From Argyresthia goedartella (Eukaryota; Arthropoda; Insecta; Lepidoptera; Argyresthiidae), in contig OX463832.1 in NCBI GenBank assembly GCA_949825045.1, forward strand, positions 18,470,552-18,534,551: a DNA stretch of 64,000 nucleotides, given 5' to 3'. The notes under the pieces were generated by a model that was not told the origin of the DNA, did no database searches, and worked only from the letters and a program-made list of their open reading frames with translations. The translations under genes were made by a program, and so were the position numbers. The first letter of the stretch is position 1, and each line of letters opens with the position of its first letter. Shown here one piece after another: positions 45,197 to 55,467 of this stretch.

Positions 45197-46330
45197 GATC
45201 TGGCGCGTAATGTCGTTCAAGTGAGTATATTGAACGCCGCCCATTCTGTTAATGTATGCAATGGCCGTTGTATTATCAATTCTTAGCAATATGCTACAAT
45301 CTTTTAAATGGGATCCGAATATTTTTAAACCATAGAAAGCATCTTTTAACTCTTATGAAATTAATATGAAATGTAAGGTCAGTAACATCCCATTGACCCC
45401 TTGCGGTCTGCTGGCCGCATGCTGCACCCCAACCCGTCCGAGAGGCATCGCTAAATATTTCGAAATGGTGCAGATGTTGTTTGGATTTTAGTCTTCCACC
45501 ACTCCAGATCCGGCCTAATGTGTTCAGGTAAGTCCATGTTTTTATTATTATTGTTAGTATAGTTTAATGCCAAAAATTTTTCCCTCTCAAATACTTTACT
45601 ATGTAACCAACCGTATTTAACGGCTGGACATGCAGATGTTAACAGGCCTAAAAATTCTGCAAACTGTCTTATTGTGCACCTGGAAATTTTCAAAAACTTT
45701 TCAATTTTATCTCTAATACGCAATCTTTTCTCTTTAGGTAAAGAGAGTGACATACTTTTTGTGTCAAAAAGAAATCCAAGGAACTGACATTGTGTATTGG
45801 GTGTCAGATTACTCTTATCGTAATTTATTAGAAAAACCAAAGAAGTTAACAATTTTTCTGTTGCAAAAAAATTTTCTCGGCAGTTCGTGCTATTATCACC
45901 AATTAGTAAAAAATCGTCTAGATAACAGACTGACATATAGCCAGCAGCTCTAAGATGCTGTAGGGCAGGTTTGAGTAGCTTTGTGAACACATAGGGTGCG
46001 GTACAGAGACCGAATGGAAGTACATTAAATTCAAACAGTTGTGAATATTTTTTAGATTGCCATTTAAAACGTAAATATTTTTTATGCTCTGTACTTATTG
46101 CTACTAGAAAGTAAGCATCCTTCAAGTCAATATTTGTCATAAGGTTATCCTGATCCAAAAGCTTAATAGCAAAAGCCTGAATATCCATAATTTGGATTGG
46201 AGTTTCATTGAATGGTATTTTATACCCCTAAATCCAAGATAGTATAACTGGATCGCATGTCAATGAACTCCGTTGGTCATAAAAGAAACGTAATCTACCA
46301 GCAGAGACACTGGGTAGTACCTGTGAGTCT
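45197..46330 (-). pseudogene. DIRS reverse transcriptase and RNase H N-terminal part
   Basis: From 46330 down: AGRLRFFYDQ, GYKIPFNETPIQ, NIDLKDAYFLVAIS, LPFGLCTAPYVFTK and CYLDDFLLIGDN (YLDD catalytic box), then LGFLFDTKSM. RNase H begins near 45400; its MLRIDNTTAIAYINRMGG block ends at the LINE insertion. A TAG near 46227 and a frame change near 45440 inactivate it. Confidence 0.85.
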
Positions 46331-46340
46331 TATGAGATGT

Positions 46341-46404
46341 TTATCTCCTGGTCCTCTCGGGTCCTGGTCTCGGGGCTGTCGACTCGCGCGGGCGCCGGTC
46401 TCGC

Positions 46405-46435
<31 letters not shown>

Positions 46436-47325
46436 GCTGCGTCGGCCCCCGTGGGCGCGGTCCCGCCTGGCGCGCTCTGGGCTCGGCTACGGTGGCGGTT
46501 GCCCGCGGCTGCCCCCTCGCGTTTAAAGCGCTTTGAGGAGGACCCATGGTAGGTTGGATCGGCCTCTGCTGTGAGTTGAAGTAGCTTTGTCTCAACTCGT
46601 TGCCGGATCTTACGACTGCTCTTGAAGATTTCAAGTGTTCGGCTAGATCAGAGCCGAAAAGTTGTTCGTCTATTTTTGTTTGTTTGTTAAGGGTGTTTAT
46701 AATGGCATATCTCCGCGATTGCGACTCTCTGTAGTGGAGGTTGCATAGCATGCGTCCTGCATCACTCAGTGGTTTCATTATCGCGCGCATTGAAGGATCT
46801 GTGTGCGCTAGTGCCATATTCAAGGCTTTGCCTACTGCAGATAGACAGCTGGATAGATGCCGCTGTTTACCTTGGTTGTACAGATCTTTTTTATGATTGA
46901 TCTTACTAAGAGCGGCTTTAATTTCCAAGTTCTGTTTGGGTGCTTGCATGTTTGGGCAGTTTTCAGCCGGTAAATAGTTGCGTAAAAGCTCAGTCTTCTG
47001 ATGCTTTTGCAGCCCGCTCAACAGAATGTGTTTCCATCTAGTAGCAATGTCTCTATGTATAATGTCACTAAAGGCTCGTTCCGTTGATGGATCGGTACCT
47101 AATATCTCCAGTATATCCGGGTCTAGAATTCTCCAGACCCGGATATACTGGAGATACTCATCCTCAAATCCTGGTTCGGACTCGTCCTGCGGTCCTTGTT
47201 GAAATTGCGGCCCGTCTTGCTCTCCGTTTTGTAATTGCGGCCCATTAGGCGACACTTGTTGGGGCTGCGGCCTTGTTTTATCTAATGGTATTTCTGAATT
47301 CGTATATTCTTCTGTAAAAGAAGAG
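46341..47325 (-). CDS. DIRS Gag-like protein
   Basis: Open frame from an upstream region without a clear ATG (the frame is open past 47325 and a TTTTACAG acceptor-like site lies at about 47312-47320), so the start may depend on splicing. The middle part is a DIRS-type Gag domain (LLSGLQKHQKTELL, LRQSYF near the end). The C-terminus is Pro/Arg-rich, coded by a GGC repeat at 46400-46432. It lies directly upstream of RT, as in other DIRS elements. Confidence 0.72.
46400..46432. repeat. (GGC)n trinucleotide run in gag
   Basis: About eleven GGC units encode a run of prolines on the minus strand, within a GC-rich 150-bp stretch that stands out from the AT-rich surroundings. Confidence 0.85.
47103..47156. 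repeat. 22-bp perfect inverted repeat inside DIRS gag
   Basis: Arms 47103-47124 and 47135-47156 are exact reverse complements around a 10-nt spacer, within coding sequence. Confidence 0.9.
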
Positions 47326-47439
47326 GAACTATGTAAATAATAGTAAACGTGAGGTAAACTCGCGGTAGGTGAGATCTACTTAGCTACCGTACCAAAAGTA
47401 AAGATGACTCCATCGCGATATACGCAGAGTAAACAGTAA

Positions 47440-47561
47440 CATTGCACTTCACGATTTACATGGTGCGGAGTAAGGTTAACTGTTATAGCATTGCACTATA
47501 CGATTTACATAGTGCGAGTTCTGCTATCATTGCACAATTTCACGATATACGTGGTGTGCAG
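47440..47561. repeat. Three hairpin-forming repeats in the DIRS leader
   Basis: Units at 47440-47470, 47489-47518 and 47528-47561 each begin CATTGCAC, contain ACGATTTACAT or ACGATATACGT and end GTGC, so each can fold GCAC against GTGC. Confidence 0.75.
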
Positions 47562-48233
47562 TTTTATTATTATGTATGTGGCGGACGAGCGTATCACGCA
47601 CGTGCGATACAGAAGGAATCTTTTTATTGTGCGGTGAGTGAACCGTAAGAAAACGTGCAGTTAACCACACATAAATTGTAAACATTCGAAATTTGAGGGT
47701 AGTTATGAAAAATATTACCTAGGTGAATAATTAATTATCTTATTTCCAACATAGTTATTTTTGATAAGGTTACCTGGTAGTTCCAAATCATTCCCATTGT
47801 TGGGAATCTCCGATGTACCAGCTTCGACACTGGCCTCACTGTCAGATTAAGATGAGGATATTCTCCGACCTCGATGACGATTCGCCTTTTCCTCAAGTTT
47901 TTGATTTTCTTTATTAATTTATGATAGTCACGGTCTTTTGAGCGTTTCCTTTTCCCCATGCTTGTAGAATCCTTCACTAACTAAGGTCACAAAATATTAT
48001 CCGGAAAGAAAATACAGCGCGTGCGACTCGGACGACACAAAAAGACGTAATGACGCCAAATGAGGGAGGCCATGACAGGGTAATAGGGCGGGGGTATTAA
48101 CTGATATTTCAAAAGTATTCCTTTTTTAGCTACTTTATATCTTTTAAAAGTGTGACAAGGACGGCACCATACTGCGTAATGCTGCATGTAAACCTGTAAT
48201 CATCTTCGGGAGAGATACGATGTATAATTATGT

Positions 48234-48610
48234 ACAGTTACATACACTAGTTTATCTACACACATATCATAAGCTCTCTTTGATGTGTTCAGGAAACGCA
48301 TGTTTGACCGGCATTGTGGCTTTGCAGTTGTTTAGCTTGTTCTGTAGGATCAACTTCACGCAGGCGGGCGTCGACGTTCGTAATTTGAATGTCAGTACCA
48401 ACTTCACAGACAAACTAGGGACGGCACGCAGGCGGGCGTCGGCGTTCGAAATTTGAATGTCATAATATGTAGAAAAATTACACATTATGGTCATAATGTG
48501 TAATTTTTCAGATAAGAAATCAGTTTTTACCAAGTAGTTTAACATTATGCTGATCGTAACTTGCGGTTTTTGTACGCAGTAAAGAGGGTTTATGATAGGT
48601 GTGTAGATAA
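48234..48610 (+). mobile_element. Long-TIR MITE, copy 3
   Basis: Same family and orientation as 39742-40087; it lacks the outermost right end beyond GTAGATAAA and carries an extra ~50 bp internal partial duplication (48348-48400). It abuts the right end of the DIRS element. Confidence 0.82.
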
Positions 48611-49585
48611 AAAATATTAAAGTTAAGTTGTAACCATATGGGTATGGTAAAGTTGACGTCGGCTTAGCGTAGAATTGATCATATCACCATGTGGTTAACC
48701 ATTTCACGAAATACAACTTTTTCATGGAATAATCAACTCAAACTGACCAGATCGTTGAAACATCAACAATTGACGATATGGCAATGCACGTTTGGCCATT
48801 TTGTCAAACGTTAACAATATACGGTATCAGATGATCCATTTCATAATAATTTCAAGAAATGGTCAGAACGGGTTGAATTTGATGAAACATGTCTTTTCAA
48901 AAAAAATTTTATTCAGTAGCCGCGGCGCGGCGCGTAGTAGGACCCGCCCGCGGTCTTCTATCCCGCCCTCGCATCCTTCGTGCCCCGCGACATCACCACA
49001 AAAATAAATTTGGATAATGCGATTACCAGTCCAGTCGGAGGGTCACAAGGTAACGGAAGGGTTATCAGGAATATGGTAGTCTCTGCTTATTAAGTTTGCT
49101 TGCGCCGAAAGGTGTACCTACTTGTTGCTTCACGTTGTTCTTCATTTCTCTAATATTTTACTACGTTTGCTATACTTCTATTATTAATACCGTATCGGGT
49201 AAGTATTTATCTATTAGTGTGTAGCTAGTTCTCTTCTCTCCCTCCTGCAATATCCTGGATTGCCAAGTGCTTCATCACAGCCTCCCACCTTCTCTGCGTG
49301 GCTGCGAAGTTGCTGGGGACATTGCAGAAGCTCTCCTGCACATTCTGAAGCTGTCTTAGTTCCCCAGGATCTTCCTATCTTCTTGCTAGCTTGTTGGACT
49401 TCTTCCTAGCTGCTATCTTCTCTGACGGGCGTATTTCCGAAGCACTGGTAATGTTAATGGAGTTTCTTATTCCTGTGCGAGATTCAGACATGAATCACCA
49501 CTTGAAGGAGAAATTTCCTTTTTCAAACTCAAACCATAATCAGTATGTACTGATTAGTTTAGTATATATATATAGATTTCATGTA
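48611..49585. other. Intron sequence of unknown origin
   Basis: No gene assigned. 48925-48995 is a short GC-rich stretch; 49250-49400 is CT-rich and might be a degraded coding repeat, but no motif is readable. Confidence 0.4.
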
Positions 49586-50865
49586 TTAGGTCCTTACATA
49601 AGAAATTGGTGTTTCGCCGTACTGGCCACTTTGATCTCAAATATCTCCTCTATGGTTAGGAATTACAAATTCAAATTTATACAGCTATTTACTCATGTAT
49701 TTATGTTTCTAAAATTATAATTCATTTGTTTTTTCCTCAATTGCTTTTTTCTTGCGTCACTCAGCTTACAAAATGGAAAACTTGAAATATCGCGTTAGTT
49801 ACGAGTATGAGTTCTACCGTGGCACCAGAGCTGCAGAAACGGCTCGAAGGATTAATGATGTGTATGGCGAAGGTGCCGCATTAGAAAACACAGTGCGTTT
49901 TTGGTTCCAACGTTTTCGTTCTGGAAATTTCGACCTGCAGAACAAGCCCCGTGGACGGCCGGAGACCAAAGTTGATAATGAAGAATTGAAGGCTATTGTG
50001 GAAGCGGATCCATCTCAAACCACGCCCGAGTTAGCTGCAGGCTGCGGTGTTAGTGATAAAACTATTTTAATCCACTTGAAGCAAATTGGGAAGGTGAAAA
50101 AGCTTGAAAGGTGGGTACCTCACGAACTGAGTGAAGCAAATCAACAAACGCGCGTTGACTGCTGCGTTTTACTCACCCGGCACAATAATGAAAGGATTTT
50201 AAATCAAATCATTACCTGTGATGAAAAGTGCATCCTGTACGATAATCGGAAGTGCTCATCGCAATGGCTGAACCCTGCCGAACCAGCCAAACCATGCTCC
50301 AAGCGAAAATTGACTCCAAAAAAGTTACTTGTGAGCGTTTGGTGGACTAGTGCTGGTGTCGTTCACTACAGCTTTCTTAAATCTGGCCAGACGATTACGG
50401 CAGATGTCTATTGTCAGCAACTGCAAATCATGATGGAAAAGCTAGCTGCTAAACAACCGAGGCTGGCCATTCGCTCTAGGCCATTGCTGCTTCATGATAA
50501 CGCTAGACCACACACTGCACAACAGACGGCTACCATATTAGAGGAGCTTCAATTGGAATGTCTAAGACATGCACCGTACTCTCCGGACCTTGCTCCAAGA
50601 GATTACAATTTTTTTCGAAATTTGGATAACTTCTTGAAAGGGAAAAAAATCAACTCCGATGGGGCAGTCCAAACCGCCTTCAAAGATTTTATTGATTACC
50701 GTCCGAATGTTTTTTTAGTAAAGGGATCGAAGAACTACCTATAAGATGGCAAAAGTGTATAGATAGCAATGGTTACATACTTTGATTAAATAAATATATT
50801 ATATTAAAAAAAAAACGACTTTATGTTCCTCCCATGCAAAACGCCAATTTCATATGAGGACCTTA
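49586..50865 (+). mobile_element. mariner transposon, 1.28 kb
   Basis: TA target duplications at 49584-49585 and 50866-50867 flank terminal inverted repeats of about 30 bp (TTAGGTCCTTACATAAGAAA at the left; the inverse GAAATTGGCGTTTTGC type at the right). It carries one transposase frame. The size and end sequences fit the mariner group common in moths. Confidence 0.92.
49773..50744 (+). CDS. mariner transposase, C-terminally frameshifted
   Basis: ATG at 49773 (MENLKYRVSY); 323 codons. N-terminal paired helix-turn-helix region, the WVPHEL linker motif, then the DD34D core: ITCDEKCIL (D), LLLHDNARPHT (D) and YSPDLAPRDYNFF (D), with 34 residues between the last two. This is longer than a relic and only the end is damaged. 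A one-base loss in the T7 run 50710-50716 replaces about 20 C-terminal residues and stops at 50744; the normal frame continues to about 50803. The enzyme excises and reinserts the element at TA. Confidence 0.88.
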   Translation: MENLKYRVSYEYEFYRGTRAAETARRINDVYGEGAALENTVRFWFQRFRSGNFDLQNKPRGRPETKVDNEELKAIVEADPSQTTPELAAGCGVSDKTILIHLKQIGKVKKLERWVPHELSEANQQTRVDCCVLLTRHNNERILNQIITCDEKCILYDNRKCSSQWLNPAEPAKPCSKRKLTPKKLLVSVWWTSAGVVHYSFLKSGQTITADVYCQQLQIMMEKLAAKQPRLAIRSRPLLLHDNARPHTAQQTATILEELQLECLRHAPYSPDLAPRDYNFFRNLDNFLKGKKINSDGAVQTAFKDFIDYRPNVFLVKGSKNYL

Positions 50866-50875
50866 TATATGAGAC

Positions 50876-52318
50876 CTAAGTCAGTCTTTGTTATCCATAG
50901 CGAACTGGATATCATCCGTGACCTTTAACAAAGCCGTTGCGGTGCTGTGACCTGACCTGAAGCCGGATTGGAAGCGGTTGATCAAATTATTTCTGGATGG
51001 ATAGGAAGAGAACTGGGTATGGACAACGGATTCAAGAACTTTGGAAAGGAGCGGTAGGATGGAGATGGGACGAAACTCTTTGAAGGAGGAAGGATTGGAT
51101 GTTTTAGGCAAAGGGATGACATGTGCCTTCTTCCATACTTTGGGAAAGGAACACTCTGATAAAGAATAGTTAATTAAATGAGTGATTGCAGGAAGCAGCT
51201 CGTCGAGCACGCTCCTGATCATTCGAGGACAAATTTTGTCATCTCCAACAGCTTTAGAAGAAATTGCCAGCACTGCCTTCCTAACAGCATCGACTCCAAC
51301 CGGGCTGAACTCGAAAGGAGTAGTAGTAGCAGCAGGTTTTAACCGGAGGCTACGCAGGGTGGCTTCCTTGACGATAAAGTCCATCACGACAGGGGGGGCA
51401 GAGAAGAATCTATTGAGACCGTTGAGATCGACATTACCGACTGGCAGATCCCGGGACTTACCGACGCCAAGAGTACGTAGAAACTTCCACACCTGAGCAG
51501 GAGTGTAGTTCTCGATGCACTCGTATATGTGGCGGCGCTTAGCGTCACGACACATACGGTTGCATCGATTACGGAGAGATTTGAATGTGTGAAAGTTCTC
51601 GTTAGTTGGGTCTTTCTTGTAGCGGCATTTAGCTCGGTTCCTCTTGGTCATTAGGCGTTTGATAACGTCGTTAAGCCAAGGTGCGGGCAGGTGCTTCACC
51701 CTAACTCTCTTGATCGGAGCGTGTCTGTCAAAAAACCCCAAGATAATTGTGTTGAAGTTGTTGACTTTGTCATCAACGGTCTCGCTAGAGATGACGGGGG
51801 ACCAATCAATAGAGGAGGCATCAGCTTTAAGAGAGTCAAGATCCAATTTTTTAAAGCTGCGAATATCTAAGAATTTAGCTCTACTCTTGGGAGACCTTAT
51901 CTTGTATGATAGAAATATCAGATCATGGTAATAGAAAGGGGTATTGATTTGACCGTGAGCAGCTACCTTGTCAGGATCGGATGTTATAATCAGATCAAGG
52001 AGGGAGGGTGTACAATGAGGCTGAAAGTGAGTAGCATCGAGGGGAAGAATATGCATATTCAAGGAGTCAACAATCGACTGGAGTTTATCAGAGCGGCAGT
52101 TATTTTTGAGAAGACAGGTGTTAAAATCACCAAGAATAAGAGTATCACTATACAGTGGGGTCAATTCTTTCAAAAGGGATTCCAACGACTCAAAGTAGTC
52201 TATACGAAGAGAAGGGCTGTAGAAAACACCTAGAAGAACCTTATTATGGTGAAGACAGATTTCCAAGAAAAGATACTCCGCAGATTCGGAGTATTGACTC
52301 GAGATCGTGTTCAATAGT
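50876..52318 (-). pseudogene. LINE ORF2 5' half in inverted orientation
   Basis: Endonuclease to early RT of a jockey-like LINE: LILGDFNTCLL, SLLDLIITSDP, NFHTFKSLRNRCNR, EFRPISILPLLSKVLES and FRSGHSTATALLKVTDDI, ending DNKD at 50881. This is the sequence just upstream of the RT block that begins at 52943 on the opposite strand, so both halves come from one LINE. Confidence 0.85.
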
Positions 52319-52942
52319 ACAAATAAATTAATGTACCTATTGCTTGCTCATTTCATGCAACTTCGTATTTAAATAGATAATTTCAACTTGTACTTTTTTA
52401 ATAAATATAACTTTTGTTTTCTCTGTAAAAAAGAAAACTTTGAATTTCCCATTATGTACGTGGCTAAAATGCTATCCGCTAAAAGCCAAAAAAAAAAACC
52501 TTTTTCTTTTAGTCTACAAGTACTAGTTACGAAGAAAATGATATTTTTGTATTATTTTCTTCACAAGTGTGTTGAAAAACGCCGTATGATACACGTGTAT
52601 ATTGATGATTACCGTCCTCGGCTCTCATAAGACCTTTACCTAACGGCTCGGGTCTCAATGGCGCCTCAGCGGTAATCACCAACATTACACACTTGTACCA
52701 TAATGTACTATTTTCCCACACCAAAATATAAAACAATGACTATGAACCTCTGTATACCTAAACTCTTTTACTTGAACTTTGCATGACCGCAAGTTGGCAG
52801 AAATTTAGAAACTTATTCACGGAAATACAAATAAGTCTGATATAAAAAAAAAAAATATTTATGACAATTCGAATGAGCAATTATTATTTGTATACCGACA
52901 TAACTCAAAACTCAAATCATTCATTCAAATCAATCACTTTTA
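52319..52942. other. Filler between inverted LINE halves
   Basis: About 620 bp, AT-rich, with an A-rich run at 52843-52856. No LINE coding motif seen, so it is either an insertion at the inversion junction or uncopied sequence. Confidence 0.4.
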
Positions 52943-54415
52943 CAAGTCAAACACCTTTCTGTGCTAGCACTGCTTGACTTCAGTAGCGCCTTCAACTGTG
53001 TTGATTTTGACATTCTCACTCAAATATTAAGGTCCCTTAATGTCTCGTCTCGCTCGGCCTGCTGGTTTGACTCTTATCTTAGAGATCGCCAGCATCGCAT
53101 AAGGTCTGAGGAGACCTTTACTGAGTGGTGCGATCTTTTGGCGGGAGTTCCTCAGGGTGGTAGTCTTTCCCCTCTCTTATTCTCTGTCTTCATTAACTCC
53201 ATCTCCGATGTTATCTCCTCCCCATATCATCTCTATGCTGATGATCTTCAGATTTATCGTCATTTCCTCTTTAGTGATGTGAACCTGGCTATAGACACAC
53301 TGAACGCTGACCTTGAGAACATCAGAACCTGGGCTTTGTCATACGGATTGCTGGTAAACCCCAGTAAGTCCCAGGCGATTATTATAGGTACTAGACACTC
53401 TTTAAACGTATTACAACAATTGCCCATACCGCCGGTTACCTATGACGGTACTCTAATCGCCTGCAGTGACAAGGCCAAAAACCTGGGTGTCATGTTTGAT
53501 AGACAACTCTCCTGGACTGACCATGTCAGTGAGGTCAGTAGGCGCGTCTTCGCCACCTTTCACTCACTAAGACGGCTTCAGAACTTTCTGCCCCATCAAA
53601 CAAAAATTACTATTGCTCAATCTCTTCTTCTCCTCTTGATCGATTATGCCGATGTTTGTTGGGCTAGCGCCAACGAAGAGCAACTGAACAGACTCGAGCG
53701 ACTTATTATAAACCGAATCTCGGGATTCGGTTTATCTTCGGACTTCGCAAGTTCGACCACGTCTCGCAGTATCGCAAGGAGTTAAAATGGCTGCTGATCC
53801 GTCTTCGTCTGGACACACACATCCTCACTCTTCTATTCAATATTCAACATCTTAACCAACCCTCGATACCCTAGCTTTCTCCGTGAGCTTTTTCAATTTC
53901 TCCCTTCGGCTCGTCCACGTAGAACTCACACGGCTTCCCTGCTCTCTATACCTCATCACAACACCGTCGCATACAAGCACTGTTTTCGATTGCGGGCGAT
54001 CACTCTCTGGAACTCGCTTCCCTGCACTATCAGAGATAGTCCATCTCTGCCCGTCTTTAAGAATCGTTTGAAGGAGCATTATCTTTCTCTTTCCTAGATT
54101 TGAGTTTTGTATATATTAGTTTATTTAGGTGTATTTATATTTTTATATAATATTTATGTACTTGTGTATGTAGTGTATCTAGCAGTTAGTTCAATAGTTC
54201 AGTATGTATGTATGTATCTTATCAGAGCACATAGGTCTATCCTGTATATTAAATTATTCTTATCAACCTTGGGTTTGCTGGAAGAGATCTCTATTTAGAG
54301 ATAAGCATGCCTTTGTAGATGTCCTTTCTGTTTATTATATCTTATGTTGTTTTATGTGCAATAAATATATACGAAATACGAAATACGAAAATATACGAAC
54401 ACGATCTTTTTGTAT
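52943..54415 (+). pseudogene. LINE ORF2 3' half in forward orientation
   Basis: RT from LSVLALLDFSSAFNCVDFD through GVPQGGSLSPLLFSVFINSI and [12 protein letters not shown] to the post-RT region, open to 53785 and then frameshifted (EQLNRLERLIINRISG, later TLWNSLP). The 3' UTR ends in AATAAATA (54360) and TACGAAA repeats to about 54410. Confidence 0.87.
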
Positions 54416-54657
54416 CGAAACTTTTTTAAGAACAAAACGACTCAACCAATAAAATAAAATAAACCCTTTAACTCATTTGTGAATAGCAATGAAAAAGCAC
54501 AGTTTGATTACAGGTGACATTATGTGCCTAATTGCGGTGAAATTAGAGCCATTTTATAAGCAGGTTAGTTAAAAGGATGTTTATATGTTAAACCATCATT
54601 ATGCCTTTTATCCAAATCCGTCAGCCGTTTTGTGCGATTGAGTAACAAGCATCTTAC

Positions 54658-54789
54658 CCTCAGCATCTTGCCGCATCGTTCGCAGAGGTGCGGGTGTGTG
54701 AGCGCGGGGTACCAGGTTCGCTTCTCGTGCGGGTGTTCCCGCGTGAAGTGGTTGTGGTACTCCGAGGGTGAAACTATGAGGACACTGCA
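54658..54789 (-). CDS. Zinc-finger gene, second exon in window
   Basis: Acceptor TTCTATTGCAG ending at 54790, donor AGG|GTAAGA at 54657; 132 nt, phase 0 at both ends. It begins with the second Cys of a finger whose first Cys is in the previous exon (CEK|C) and completes it as C-x2-C-x12-H-x4-H (HNHFTREH), then opens the next with LCERCGKMLR. Confidence 0.87.
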
Positions 54790-54828
54790 CTGCAATAGAA
54801 AAAGCCCTTGCAGAGCCGTACACCTGAT

Positions 54829-55116
54829 ATACTATCTTCCAAATACCGTGGCAATAGACGTCATTGACAACATAGGAAACCCAATTTGTGAATCGCTAAT
54901 TCTGTCGCTTCCCATACTAACCCATCGCAAAACTGGTGTCGCTAACTATCATGGTACAAGGCCTACGAGAAGGCTGGTACTAGGAAATTCTAGCGATGAC
55001 AGTTTACGATAGTTTTGTATGGTAAGCGACAGAATTAGCGATACACAAATTGGATTTTGGTGAATGGCCTATAGTGTGAATGACCTCTGTTGCCAGGTTA
55101 TTTGGAAGATAATACC
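54829..55116. mobile_element. Foldback MITE
   Basis: About 290 bp with long inverted arms: 54829-54856 against 55088-55116 and 54881-54917 against 55017-55053 (37 bp, three mismatches), so most of the element can fold on itself. No coding capacity. Its left end is about 40 bp from a zinc-finger exon acceptor. Confidence 0.8.
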
Positions 55117-55120
55117 TTGG

Positions 55121-55361
55121 ACACTATTTACACACATTGATCTAGCCCCAAACTAGGATTCCCTGTATCTTGGGTGCTAGACAATGATAATATAGTTATA
55201 TAGATAAATATTATTCTTAGATAGATAAACAACCATGACTTGGGTACAAACATCCGTTCTCATTAAACAAATATTTGCCTCCACAGGGCCTCGAACCTGG
55301 GACCCTTGGATTCGTAGGCAGGGTCACAGGGTCACTGCCGACTCGGCCACTCGGGTCGTCA
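55121..55361 (-). mobile_element. tRNA-derived SINE, family A, copy 2
   Basis: Same body and tRNA-like head as 3413-3640, with a small duplication GGGTCACAGGGTCAC in the head and a diverged B box. Confidence 0.87.
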
Positions 55362-55467
55362 ATATTAGATAGTACTTATAGTATTGAAACTTCTTGAATG
55401 AATTTAATACTGTCAAGGTGCCACTTTCAGTTGCACTTCGAGGGTTGCTATGCTATATCCTACATAC

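Larger units (their letters stand above)
40091..48230 (-). mobile_element. DIRS-like tyrosine-recombinase retrotransposon, split by a LINE
   Basis: Minus-strand order gag, reverse transcriptase, RNase H, tyrosine recombinase, with no LTRs or DDE integrase. A 58-bp perfect inverted repeat (40091-40148 and 48048-48105) and a 49-bp perfect inverted repeat (40276-40324 and 48182-48230) bracket the coding region, as expected from DIRS inverted terminal repeats plus an internal complementary region. A LINE at 41958-45191 interrupts RNase H. Stops in RT and recombinase show it is inactive. Confidence 0.9.

Noticed and set aside
46257..46552. Arg/Ala-rich plus-strand frames
   Set aside because: Translation of a GGC repeat on the non-coding strand of DIRS gag.
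49250..49400. CT-rich region as possible coding exon
   Set aside because: No frame gave a recognisable motif, and splice sites were weak on both strands.
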